A stretch of 52,082 bases of DNA from Sporolactobacillus mangiferae (GTDB lineage Bacteria > Bacillota > Bacilli > Bacillales > Sporolactobacillaceae): contig NZ_JAMAST010000019.1 of the NCBI RefSeq assembly GCF_023336505.1, positions 1-52,082 of the forward strand. Direction: 5' to 3'. Shown piece after piece: positions 24,733 through 32,591 of this stretch. The position numbers and the translations under genes were made by a program. Position 1 is the stretch's first letter; each line of letters starts with the position of its first letter. The notes beneath the pieces are model-generated. The model was not told where the DNA came from. It worked only from the letters and a program-made list of their open reading frames with translations, and did no database searches.

Positions 24733-25509
24733 TTATGATTTGTTCAGTCCCCATTGCTTGCTGACGTAATCGATCCAGATTTTTTGTCCGGAGGCATTCA
24801 TTGTCTCCCCATCCTCTTTAACAACATCTGCTCTCTTCGCACCATCCGGCCAGTCGGACAGATAATCAAGCAACGGCAAGTCCTGCTTCCGAATAAAGGC
24901 ACTTAATTCGTCAATGCGGTCATTCATATATGCCTTATTAGAAGAGTAGTTTGGCAGATTCACAAGAAATGATGCTTTAGGATAGGCATCGTTTACTTTT
25001 TTCTCCAGAATCAATGCCGCTGTCCGTGTATCAGCCGTACTTACCTGACGATCGTCATTGTAAACAAGCGGTGTAAAAATAACCAGATCCGGTTTTCCAT
25101 CAGCACTTTGTACAAGATCCGCGATCTTAGCGCGATTCAGAGCAAGTGAAGTGGTTTTTCCCAAGTTTTTTGCAGTAACCTTAAAAAATGCTTCACCAAA
25201 GGTCTGATCAAGTCTTTGCTGAAGCAGAGGCGCAAGCTGCTCCTCATTGCTCGTTCCAAGCAAAGCAACACGTACCTGCCCATTTTCCCGATTGGCATTC
25301 TGCGCCGCACTGCGCAGTGCTTTCGGCAACTTTTTAATCCGATCTGAAAAACTCTGGCCGCTGCCCGTTTCGTCAATATTCGAGGCATCTATCTGTCCCT
25401 GCTGGCTTGCTTTTTTCACTTCATTCACTTTATGATTCCAGTACAGCCTGCCTCCGATCAAACTCGAAAGGCAAAGAATTGTGACGATAATAAGCCATAT
25501 ACGTTTCAC
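24733..25509 (-). CDS. SGNH/GDSL hydrolase-like exported protein, probably catalytically altered
   Basis: 258 residues from a GTG at 25509 (GAGGGTGGG upstream). One N-terminal membrane anchor or signal segment (IWLIIVTILCLSSLIGG), then an SGNH-like fold: VRVALLGTSNEEQLAPLL at block I, DLVIFTPLVYND in the middle, and ETMNASGQKIWIDYVSKQW at the end. The block V His of DxxH is not visible (NASGQKIW), and block I lacks a plain GDS. It may bind an acylated or sugar ligand rather than hydrolyse it. It is the last gene before motB on the same strand, about 120 bp away. Confidence 0.65.
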   Translation of the reverse strand: MKRIWLIIVTILCLSSLIGGRLYWNHKVNEVKKASQQGQIDASNIDETGSGQSFSDRIKKLPKALRSAAQNANRENGQVRVALLGTSNEEQLAPLLQQRLDQTFGEAFFKVTAKNLGKTTSLALNRAKIADLVQSADGKPDLVIFTPLVYNDDRQVSTADTRTAALILEKKVNDAYPKASFLVNLPNYSSNKAYMNDRIDELSAFIRKQDLPLLDYLSDWPDGAKRADVVKEDGETMNASGQKIWIDYVSKQWGLNKS

Positions 25510-25632
25510 ATCTGCCCACCCTCAGTTTTCTGCATTATGTACGATGTATGATAAAAATAGATTCATACAATTACTATATCGATTAAGAGGGCCGGATGCA
25601 ATCTGTTATCTGTCTTGTCTCACCGTTTTTTC

Positions 25633-26421
25633 TCAGTCACTCTCTGTGGCCTGCTTCTCTTCGCGAATCACCACAATGTTGACACGTCTGTTCATTGATT
25701 TATGTTCCGGTGTGTCATTCTTCACGACCGGACGATATTCACCGTAGCCGACAAAATGCATGCGTTCCGGTGAGAGACGGTCATTTTCAATCAGAAAGTT
25801 CATCACATTCTGGGCACGTAACCCGGACAACTCCCAGTTCGAATGGACGCCGCCGTCATCGTTACGAAATGGGGTATTATCGGTATGCCCCTCGACACTG
25901 ATCTCGTTCGGCACATGATTCAGAATACTTCCAATACGTCCCAGAACCACTTTTGCACCCTTTTTCAGATCGGCCTTGCCAAGATCAAAAAGAATTTTTT
26001 CGCGGAAAGTCAGCTGTACACCTCGTTCTGTCTCCATTAACGAGACTTCCGGGTTCAGGTGATTCTCTTTGATATACGCGTTCAGCTGAATGTACAGCGC
26101 GTCCAGCTTCTTTTTGTCTTTTTGTTTTTCGGACTGGCTGATCGGCTGTGATTTTTCTGCCACAGGGACAGACGAAGACATTTTTCCTTTGTCTCCGTTG
26201 GAGTTGCCGATAACCTGAAGTATGGAATTCCCCTGAAAGGACGTTTTCAGGGATTCCATCAACGCATCGAATTTCTGATTCTCAACACTGCTTATTGAAT
26301 ACATCACGATAAAAAAGACAAGCAGCAATGTGATTAAATCTGAATAGGTAATCAGCCAGCGTTCCTGATTATGGCTCGGTTCCTCGGGCTTTGAATAACG
26401 CCTTCTCTTTCTCTCTTTCAT
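25633..26421 (-). CDS. motB: MotB, flagellar stator protein
   Basis: 262 residues. Single membrane helix WLITYSDLITLLLVFFIVMYSIS with the proton-carrying Asp in YSDLI, a plug/linker region, and a C-terminal OmpA-like peptidoglycan-binding domain (ISVEGHTDNTPF, NWELSGLRAQNVMNFLI, GYGEYRPV, NRRVNIVVI). ATG overlaps the motA stop (ATGA). Likely proton-driven, since it resembles MotB rather than the sodium form, but this is inference. Confidence 0.95.
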   Translation of the reverse strand: MKERKRRRYSKPEEPSHNQERWLITYSDLITLLLVFFIVMYSISSVENQKFDALMESLKTSFQGNSILQVIGNSNGDKGKMSSSVPVAEKSQPISQSEKQKDKKKLDALYIQLNAYIKENHLNPEVSLMETERGVQLTFREKILFDLGKADLKKGAKVVLGRIGSILNHVPNEISVEGHTDNTPFRNDDGGVHSNWELSGLRAQNVMNFLIENDRLSPERMHFVGYGEYRPVVKNDTPEHKSMNRRVNIVVIREEKQATESD

Positions 26422-27254
26422 GGCTGACCCGCTTCTTGGAACGCACGTCCGTTGTTGACATGGTTTGCTGATATGCCGCCAAGCTGTTCTTCAACAGTTC
26501 GGCGTTCTTCATCTGTCAGAAAGGCATAAAGCTTTTTCTTAAGAATCATCGTGCTTTCTCCGTACTGGATTGAGAGAATCCCTTCCGTTTTAAGTTGTCT
26601 GGTTAATATATCAATGGCAAGATTATTCTTGATTTTTGTATGAATCGGCAGGTAAATAACATTTGCGCTCGCCACGCCATACAAAGTTGCGATAAAAGCG
26701 ACGGCAATGGCCGGACCGAGCGCAGAAGTGTCTTCCAGACTGCCAAGGACGTGAACAAGCCCCATAACCGTGCCGATAATGCCCATCGTCGGTGCATAAC
26801 CGCCGGCGGATTCAAAGATCCGGGCTATGGAGAGGATCTTCTGTTCATAAAGTTCCATATCGCGATTCATAATATCGTCAATGACATCAGAATCAACACC
26901 ATCGACAACCATTTGAATGCCGTTTGACATAAACGAATCGTCCGCAAATCGATCCTGTTCGCCTTCCAGTGCGAGCAAGCCTTCACGCCGTGAAATATTG
27001 GCCAGGTTAATCATTTCGACAACTGTATCGCTCGGACGCTCCTTTGGGCGTGTGAATGCATATTTTAAAATAAAAGGGGTTTTTGCCAGAATTTTCCCCG
27101 GGAAGCTGACAATTACTGCTCCAATCGTTCCGCCAAATACAATTAAGAAGGCAGTAATTTTCAGCAAAGCGACCAATTCGCCGCCTTCAAGCAAAAAACC
27201 GATAATTAACGAAAGCAGACCGACCAGCAGGCCGATGACTGTTGCTACATCCAT
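26418..27254 (-). CDS. motA: MotA, flagellar stator protein
   Basis: 278 residues. MDVATVIGLLVGLLSLIIGFLL start, four membrane helices, cytoplasmic loop with ISRREGLLALE, and AGGYAPTMGIIGTVMGLVHVL, LGPAIAVAFIATLYGVASANV. I take ATG 27254 (AAAGGG upstream) rather than the frame to 27287. Forms the torque-generating stator with MotB, whose gene overlaps. A sigma-D promoter is visible upstream. Confidence 0.96.
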   Translation of the reverse strand: MDVATVIGLLVGLLSLIIGFLLEGGELVALLKITAFLIVFGGTIGAVIVSFPGKILAKTPFILKYAFTRPKERPSDTVVEMINLANISRREGLLALEGEQDRFADDSFMSNGIQMVVDGVDSDVIDDIMNRDMELYEQKILSIARIFESAGGYAPTMGIIGTVMGLVHVLGSLEDTSALGPAIAVAFIATLYGVASANVIYLPIHTKIKNNLAIDILTRQLKTEGILSIQYGESTMILKKKLYAFLTDEERRTVEEQLGGISANHVNNGRAFQEAGQP

Positions 27255-27296
27255 GTAAGTCAACCCTTTCCGCTGCTCTAATACCAATCACTTTTT

Positions 27297-27323
27297 TTAT
27301 CGGCTATTTACAGGATATATTCA
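27297..27323 (-). promoter_or_regulatory. Sigma-D promoter of motA-motB
   Basis: Minus strand TGAA (27320-27323), 15 nt, GCCGATAA (27297-27304). The -10 is a near-perfect sigma-D match; the -35 has one mismatch to TAAA. Confidence 0.75.
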
Positions 27324-27642
27324 AGACTTTTTTTAAAATCAATTCGTCAGACCTATGACCCGAATCATAAATGGGTATTTTGGACTGTTTGCCAGTGCCT
27401 CGTTCTGGAGATGCACTTCGAAAGTTTCATTGTATGGATTCTCATTTTTCCACTTCCGTTTTTTTACATCCCTTGATACAATGTTAATTGTGGTTCGTTG
27501 TCGAAATATGGCTGATAATCTTTGGTGCAATGCACGCATCAGGAACCACCCCCGCTTGGATCGCTGCTTTCACTGGCGAACCACAAACAGAGATTTCATA
27601 TATCACAGACTTCGATTCAGTGAACGGGAGTGTCGGAAACCT
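27324..27642. other. Divergent region between motA and the HD-GYP gene
   Basis: The HD-GYP frame is open through part of this region from 27355, but composition and homology favour a start at 27643. Likely promoter DNA; nothing else recognised. Confidence 0.4.
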
Positions 27643-29382
27643 ATGCCAAAAGTCGTAAATCTTGAGTGCCTAAAAGACGGCTGTGTTCTTGCCAAAGATA
27701 TTTATTTCAATTCCTCCGTACTCTATCGAACCGGGATGCTGATCACCTCCGAGCTTATTGATTATCTTAAGCGCATCGGTGTCCGATCAGTCACTATTTT
27801 CGATGCACCTCCAATTGCTCCCTTTCGAAAGCAGTTTACCCCTCAATCACAACTGACTGAAAATGAGCGTAAAGAACTGACATCAAGATTTCAGAATGAG
27901 ATGACACAGATCGCGAATGAATTGCGCTATGGACGTATTCTGCATTCCGAATCCTCCTATCATTGGCTCCATGCCATTTATGTGAAATTTTTTTCAAACC
28001 CGACCGTGCGCTTTCTCATGGACGCTTTAAAACAGTGGGATCCGGTTTGCTATATTCATTCGCTTGACGTCTTCGTACTGACCAGTCTTTATTTCAAACA
28101 TGTGGGCTGGACCGTCAGCCAGGATTTTATGCTCGGTTGCCTGCTGCACGATATTGGCAAACTGTACACCCCCATTGAGATCCTACTGAAACAGGGGAAA
28201 CTGACGCAGCGCGAATACCATAAGATTAAGCAGCATACCACAGACGGTTATCAGCTGATGTACCATATGCACTTTCCGGAGGAGACATGCCGTGTCGTCC
28301 GTTCCCATCATGAGCGTTTAGATGGAAGCGGATACCCGGATCATTTGCACATCGAGGCAGACGATCGCGCGTTAAAATTAATGATGATTGTCGATGTATA
28401 CTCCGCGTTAACGTTGAATCGTTCTTATCGAAAGCCGATGCACGCAACGAAAGCGATGCAGATTATCCTTGCTGACAGTGCCGAACGCCATCTGTTCGAT
28501 CTGAACATTTGTTACTTATTTATAAATTTTATACATATATTTCCCCCCGCAACTCGTGTGCTGCTGACTTCCGGTAAGCCCGGCGTTATTCTTGCCAATC
28601 CTTCCGGTTCAGACATCCTGCCACGTATCAAGCTGGAACGCAGCGGAGAGATTGTCCAATTGCCCAGCGACTTGTCGCTGACTATTGAAAGCATCACAAG
28701 CTGGGACAGCAGTGAGGTCGTGCTGCAGGCAAGACAGACCTGGAAGGACTATATCCGGTTCCTGATTAACGGTGACAGCGTCAAAGCAGTAGACTGCCTC
28801 GACACGCTTTCCGACGGCATGCGCATTGAGGATGTATTTGTCAGGCTTTTTGAGCATGCCTGGAACGAAATACAGAAAGGAACGGTCCTTCAGCACTTTA
28901 TGGTGAGTGAGTCAATGTCTGCTGCGATGACTCTTTTACGACTGCTCAGCTGGAAAATGTTAAAAAACCTGCATCAGCTGCCAGGCAACAATATGGGGCA
29001 TGTCATCGTTGCGAACCTGAATGCCTTTCAGGGACTTGTGCCAACAAAATTAATCGACGACCTGTTTACTCTGAACGGATGGAAAACAGAATTTCTACCA
29101 GAGATCGATGAAGTAAGCGCCATCTATGCCCGCCTTCGCCGAAGCAAAGCAAACTACCTGGTCGTCTCACTTATTGATGGAAGTCATTGTGCTTTGCTGA
29201 ATACATTGCTTTCGCAGATAGCCAGTGAATTCCCGAATTTAACTGTTTTCGTCCATGTTCCCGGCAGGCATGTGGATCTATCCGATCAATCAATGCCAGA
29301 GCATCTCCTGATCAGTACGTGTCTCAGCGATGTCATTACGCATATCAGGCATTTCTTTATAAAAGGCTCCGTTAAAAAGTGA
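27643..29382 (+). CDS. HD-GYP phosphodiesterase fused to a degenerate cobalamin-binding-like domain
   Basis: 579 residues from ATG 27643. N-terminal region (1-60) of a type often found ahead of HD-GYP domains. HD-GYP at about 140-270 with LLHDIGK, HHERLDGSGYP and DVYSALTLNR, so it probably degrades c-di-GMP. About 370-440 looks like the four-helix cap of B12-binding regulators (AVDCLDTLSDG..EDVFVRLFEHAWNEIQKG..FMVSES), and 450-575 like the B12-binding Rossmann fold (HVIVANLNAFQGLVP, LNGWKTEFL, ANYLVVSLID). The DxHxxG motif reads NLNAFQG, so the cobalt-ligand His is gone. The fusion is unusual. The start is not well marked by a ribosome binding site. Confidence 0.8.
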   Translation: MPKVVNLECLKDGCVLAKDIYFNSSVLYRTGMLITSELIDYLKRIGVRSVTIFDAPPIAPFRKQFTPQSQLTENERKELTSRFQNEMTQIANELRYGRILHSESSYHWLHAIYVKFFSNPTVRFLMDALKQWDPVCYIHSLDVFVLTSLYFKHVGWTVSQDFMLGCLLHDIGKLYTPIEILLKQGKLTQREYHKIKQHTTDGYQLMYHMHFPEETCRVVRSHHERLDGSGYPDHLHIEADDRALKLMMIVDVYSALTLNRSYRKPMHATKAMQIILADSAERHLFDLNICYLFINFIHIFPPATRVLLTSGKPGVILANPSGSDILPRIKLERSGEIVQLPSDLSLTIESITSWDSSEVVLQARQTWKDYIRFLINGDSVKAVDCLDTLSDGMRIEDVFVRLFEHAWNEIQKGTVLQHFMVSESMSAAMTLLRLLSWKMLKNLHQLPGNNMGHVIVANLNAFQGLVPTKLIDDLFTLNGWKTEFLPEIDEVSAIYARLRRSKANYLVVSLIDGSHCALLNTLLSQIASEFPNLTVFVHVPGRHVDLSDQSMPEHLLISTCLSDVITHIRHFFIKGSVKK

Positions 29383-29410
29383 GATTGTTTTTAGTACCAG
29401 GTATTCCTTT

Positions 29411-29475
29411 AGGTGTGGTTTTCCGGCCATTAGGTGCGGTTTTCCGGTCGTTCGCGACATTTTACCGGTCATCGC
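29411..29475. repeat. Three-unit 21-nt tandem repeat, locus B
   Basis: Units start at about 29411, 29432 and 29453, sharing GG.TTTTCCGG.C and a third ACATTTTACCGGTCATC. Minus-strand frame gives TGKPHLMAGKPHL-like heptads. It follows the HD-GYP gene directly. Confidence 0.75.
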
Positions 29476-29543
29476 CGTTCTCACAATCTCCGAACATGAA
29501 CCGTTGATCCATTCCTTTGGTATCCATCGTTGCCGTGGGCGCC

Positions 29544-29745
29544 CCACGTGCCCTGGCAACGTGGCAGCAATGAAAATGCCAGCGGCCTATTGCGCGAATA
29601 CTTTCTCAGGGGGCACGACCTGAAGCAAGTTTCTGACGCTGACGTTCAACATCATGTTGATAAACTGAACCACCGTCTACGCAAATGTCTGGGATGGCGA
29701 ACGCTTTTTGATGCCTTTTATTATCGGGTGTTGCACTTAGTTTGA
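29544..29745 (+). pseudogene. IS30-family transposase remnant (C-terminus only)
   Basis: Encodes PWQRGSNENASGLLREYF, then LRKCLGWRTLFDAFYYRVLHL, the C-terminal catalytic end of IS30 transposases (the Glu of the DDE triad in the NENA region). Only about 65 of the usual 300 or more residues remain, and the next bases TTGCACTTAGTTTGACAATT resemble an IS30 right end. The left part is missing, so it is dead. Confidence 0.85.
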
Positions 29746-29966
29746 CAATTCAAAAGCACAAAAAAAGAAATCGGCATCTTCTTCCAATGCCGATCCTTTT
29801 CAAAGGCTTAACGCGAACCCTGCAGCTGCAGTCATATGATTTTCAGCAGTTGCAGGTTTTTTTACTGTCTCAGTTAATGTTTGCTGTATTTGCCATTGTT
29901 TTCACTTTCGCCGCTTTTAATGCAATTAAATACGTACGTACCATTGGAAGAAACGCGGTCTTCAAA
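29746..29966. other. Intergenic region
   Basis: A hairpin-prone stretch near 29760-29800 (GAAATCGGCATC..GATCC) could be the terminator of the LCP gene at 29967, read leftward. GCAGCTGCA and nearby inverted pairs are present. No ORF. Confidence 0.35.
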
Positions 29967-30878
29967 TCACTGGCCCAATTGTTCATTAATCATGTCATGT
30001 ACCCTTTGCTTCTCGGCAGAGCCCACGACTAAATAATAAATACCGTTGATTTTCTGGCCCTGGCCCTTGACTTCGTAGTCAATCGTATGCTTGCGCGTAT
30101 CACGATAATTGAAGGCGAGGCTCTTCATATCATCAAAGGTCAGGTTTGTTTTCACGTTGTCCCCAAGTGCATCGAGAATCTGCGAATAGCGGGAAACCGA
30201 AGAGACATTGGCCATTTTATTGACAATCGCCATGATGACATCGCGCTGTCTCTGATTCCGACCGAAATCGCCCTGAGGATCCAGATGGCGCATACGTACA
30301 TAACCCATCGCTTTTGCACCGGTATCAAGAGTAATTTCACCACGCGCATAATGATAACCTTTCTTATAGTAACCTTCATCATGCCAATCCAGTTTATTGT
30401 TGACGGTTACGCCGCCGACTGCGTCAACCAGGCTGCTCATACCTTCCATGTTAATCTTTATGTAAAAATCAAATGGAATATCACCGATGAATTTTTCGAC
30501 CGTGTTCTGTGCCATTTTTGTTCCGCCATATGCGTAGGCGGCATTGATTTTATCAAAGGTCCCTTTTCCAACAATCTCCGTGCGGGTATCGCGCGGTATG
30601 GAGACCATCTGCATCGTATTCGTTTTAGGATTAAGCGTTGCTACTATAACTGTATCTGAACGCCCACGGTCCCCCTTGCGCTCATCAACGCCAAGAAGAA
30701 GCAGATTAATCGGTTTTTTCTGATTAATCGCGTCGTGATTTCCCTTGCCGGCTGATGCTTCGTACATGTCGCCTGCCGTTGACGCTACCGAATGATACAT
30801 CCACCAGGCATAGCCTGCCCCCGCTGCGAACAGGACGACAATAATGCCACCGATCGTCAGTAAAATTTTCTTTTTCAT
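29967..30878 (-). CDS. LytR-CpsA-Psr (LCP) wall-polymer ligase, second copy
   Basis: 303 residues from ATG 30878 (AAAAGGG upstream). Membrane anchor KKILLTIGGIIVVLFAAGAGYAWWMY, then LCP domain: NLLLLGVDERKGDRGRSDTVIV, MVSIPRDTRTEIV, VDAVGGVTVNNKLDW, GYVRMRHLDPQGDFGRNQRQ. Both the GRSD Arg/Asp pair and the SIPRD Arg are present. Paralogue of the protein at 17206. It transfers lipid-linked polymers to peptidoglycan; which polymer is not visible. Monocistronic. Confidence 0.92.
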   Translation of the reverse strand: MKKKILLTIGGIIVVLFAAGAGYAWWMYHSVASTAGDMYEASAGKGNHDAINQKKPINLLLLGVDERKGDRGRSDTVIVATLNPKTNTMQMVSIPRDTRTEIVGKGTFDKINAAYAYGGTKMAQNTVEKFIGDIPFDFYIKINMEGMSSLVDAVGGVTVNNKLDWHDEGYYKKGYHYARGEITLDTGAKAMGYVRMRHLDPQGDFGRNQRQRDVIMAIVNKMANVSSVSRYSQILDALGDNVKTNLTFDDMKSLAFNYRDTRKHTIDYEVKGQGQKINGIYYLVVGSAEKQRVHDMINEQLGQ

Positions 30879-31069
30879 CTTCTCTACCCTTTTCTTCTTA
30901 AATTCACAAATCAACGTACAATTCGCTGATCTGTCTTTGCAGATGCTGTCTAAACGAATCATACCATGTACCTAATATAATGTGAATCTTTTCCTGTGAT
31001 TAAAAACCAGGCTGAAAAGCCAGAGGTTCGCAGTACCAAAAATAAAGAGCCCGTTAAAATCTGCGGTTG

Positions 31070-31199
31070 TTTTTCATCGTCTATTGCCCTGTGCTCGCTT
31101 GCCGCGGGCGATCTGGAAGTCTCCGCGGGCAGACCAATTCCTGCGGGATCTTCCGGATCGCTGATCAACAGGAACGCTCCGCAGGCGCCAGCGCGCTTT
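31070..31199. repeat. GC-rich dispersed repeat (family 2), short copy
   Basis: Contains CGCTTGCCGCGGGCGATCTG, CTGCGGGATC, CTGATCAACAGGAACGC and AGGCGCCAGCGCGCTTTT, shared with 19236-19510. It runs directly into family 1 copy 9. Confidence 0.75.
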
Positions 31200-31290
31200 T
31201 TAGAAAACTTGGCTTTGCCAGGCCTTTGGCGAAGGCACAGATGCCGTCGCACTTATATGGTAATCCGCCGAATGTTAAACTTTCTTCTAA
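31200..31290 (+). repeat. Family 1 repeat, copy 9 (near full length)
   Basis: TTAGAAAACTTGGCTTTGCC, GGCGAAGGCACAGATGCCG, TCGCACTTATATGGTAATCC, GCCGAATGTTAAACTTTCTT. Ends at the A-tract of the lacD terminator. Confidence 0.9.
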
Positions 31291-31330
31291 AATAAAAAGG
31301 CGCACAGAAATTCATCTGTTGCGCCTTCTC
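31291..31330 (-). terminator. Intrinsic terminator of the LacD-type aldolase gene
   Basis: Leftward AAGGCGCA.ACAGA, loop, TCTGT.GCGCCTT and TTTTTATTTT. Twenty bases after the stop at 31350. Confidence 0.9.
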
Positions 31331-31349
31331 TTCTTTATTAAGTAATAAA

Positions 31350-32357
31350 TCAGTCAACGACTTCGATTTTGTCCTTGCCGCCGAACTTATCGTACCAAGG
31401 TGTCGCATTTTCGGCAAGAATTTCATTAAGATCTTCAATGTTTTTCTTACCTTCAGTTCTCAGCCATTCTACAGCGCCAGCTTCTCCGCCCTTGCCGTAA
31501 GCTTCAACACCGCCGCGCCATGTTGCACGGCCACAAAGTACGCCGTTATACTTGGAGCCAGCTTCTTTGGCAAAAACAAGTGTTTTCTGGAAGAGTTCAG
31601 CCGATACGCCAGCACTCAGCCAAATATACGGAATCGGTGAAGTCTTTTCTACTTCAAGGAAGTATTTCTTTGCTTCTTCAGCAGAATATACTGGTTCATT
31701 CTCGCCAACGCCTTCAACGCGGCTCATGTCAACCGGAACTTCCAGCTTGAGCACGTCAACGCCGTAGCGCGGTTCGGTGAAGACTTTAACCGATTCGATA
31801 ACTTTGTGCGGTTTAACTTTTGCATATTCTGCTTTGTCCGAGATTTTTTCATCGTAGGTAACGATTTCAAGGAACAAAGGAATCTGTTCTGCTTCGCATT
31901 CGGAACCAACGCGTTCAACAAATGCTTTTTTTACATCGTTGATTTCATCCGGTTCATCAGGATCAAAATAAACGAGCAGTTTTACAGCAGTACCGCCGTT
32001 CTCTTTGATACGTTTTACGGACCAGTTTGGCAGCAGATCCGGAATACGGCCAGGTTCGGTTGCGTCATAGCCGGTCTTTTCATAGGATGTCAGCAAACCG
32101 CTGGAAGCCGCACGTGCTTTTCCGGCCGGAATGCCAAATTCAGGATCAAGCAGGATTGCGCTTGCATATGGAGTCAGTTCTTTAGACACAAGTGTTTTGA
32201 AATCCGAGAGTTCTTCAACCGTAGCGTCGGAGCCTTTAGCCGCACCGATCATTTTCTTCAGAGAACCACGCTGATCAATTGCAAGAGCAGCGATCACACC
32301 GTTCTTATCAGACAATTGTTCGAGAAATTCAAACTTGCCTTTAGAAATTTTAACCAT
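31350..32357 (-). CDS. lacD: Tagatose 1,6-bisphosphate aldolase (LacD type)
   Basis: 335 residues, class I aldolase of the LacD family: LSDKNGVIAALAIDQRGSLKKM, ILLDPEFGIPA, GGTAVKLLVYFDPDE, IPLFLEIVTYDE, YGVDVLKLEVPVDM (Schiff-base Lys region), SAGVSAELFQ, GVLCGRATWRGGVE. Cleaves tagatose 1,6-bisphosphate to DHAP and glyceraldehyde 3-phosphate. No other lac-D-tagatose genes are next to it, so it may serve another sugar phosphate. GGAGG precedes the ATG. Monocistronic. Confidence 0.95.
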   Translation of the reverse strand: MVKISKGKFEFLEQLSDKNGVIAALAIDQRGSLKKMIGAAKGSDATVEELSDFKTLVSKELTPYASAILLDPEFGIPAGKARAASSGLLTSYEKTGYDATEPGRIPDLLPNWSVKRIKENGGTAVKLLVYFDPDEPDEINDVKKAFVERVGSECEAEQIPLFLEIVTYDEKISDKAEYAKVKPHKVIESVKVFTEPRYGVDVLKLEVPVDMSRVEGVGENEPVYSAEEAKKYFLEVEKTSPIPYIWLSAGVSAELFQKTLVFAKEAGSKYNGVLCGRATWRGGVEAYGKGGEAGAVEWLRTEGKKNIEDLNEILAENATPWYDKFGGKDKIEVVD

Positions 32358-32591
32358 TACTTATAACCTCCAAGAGTTTGTTGGACAACAGCAATGTCCG
32401 ATGCTATTGCTTAAACAGTCGCTGCAGCGAGCAGCAATCTTTTTATCTCACAGCCTTCATTTTACGTCATTTTCTGTCATAAAGTCAATTTGGCAAATTC
32501 AATAATCCTGTGAACAAAGTTTCAGGAACCACATATCAGCAAAAAAATATTTTCAACGCAAAGCTTCTGGTTCCATCGCTCTCCCGCCCTG

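Noticed and set aside
29530-29745. Functional small transposase gene
   Set aside because: Only the C-terminal end of an IS30 transposase; no upstream catalytic part.
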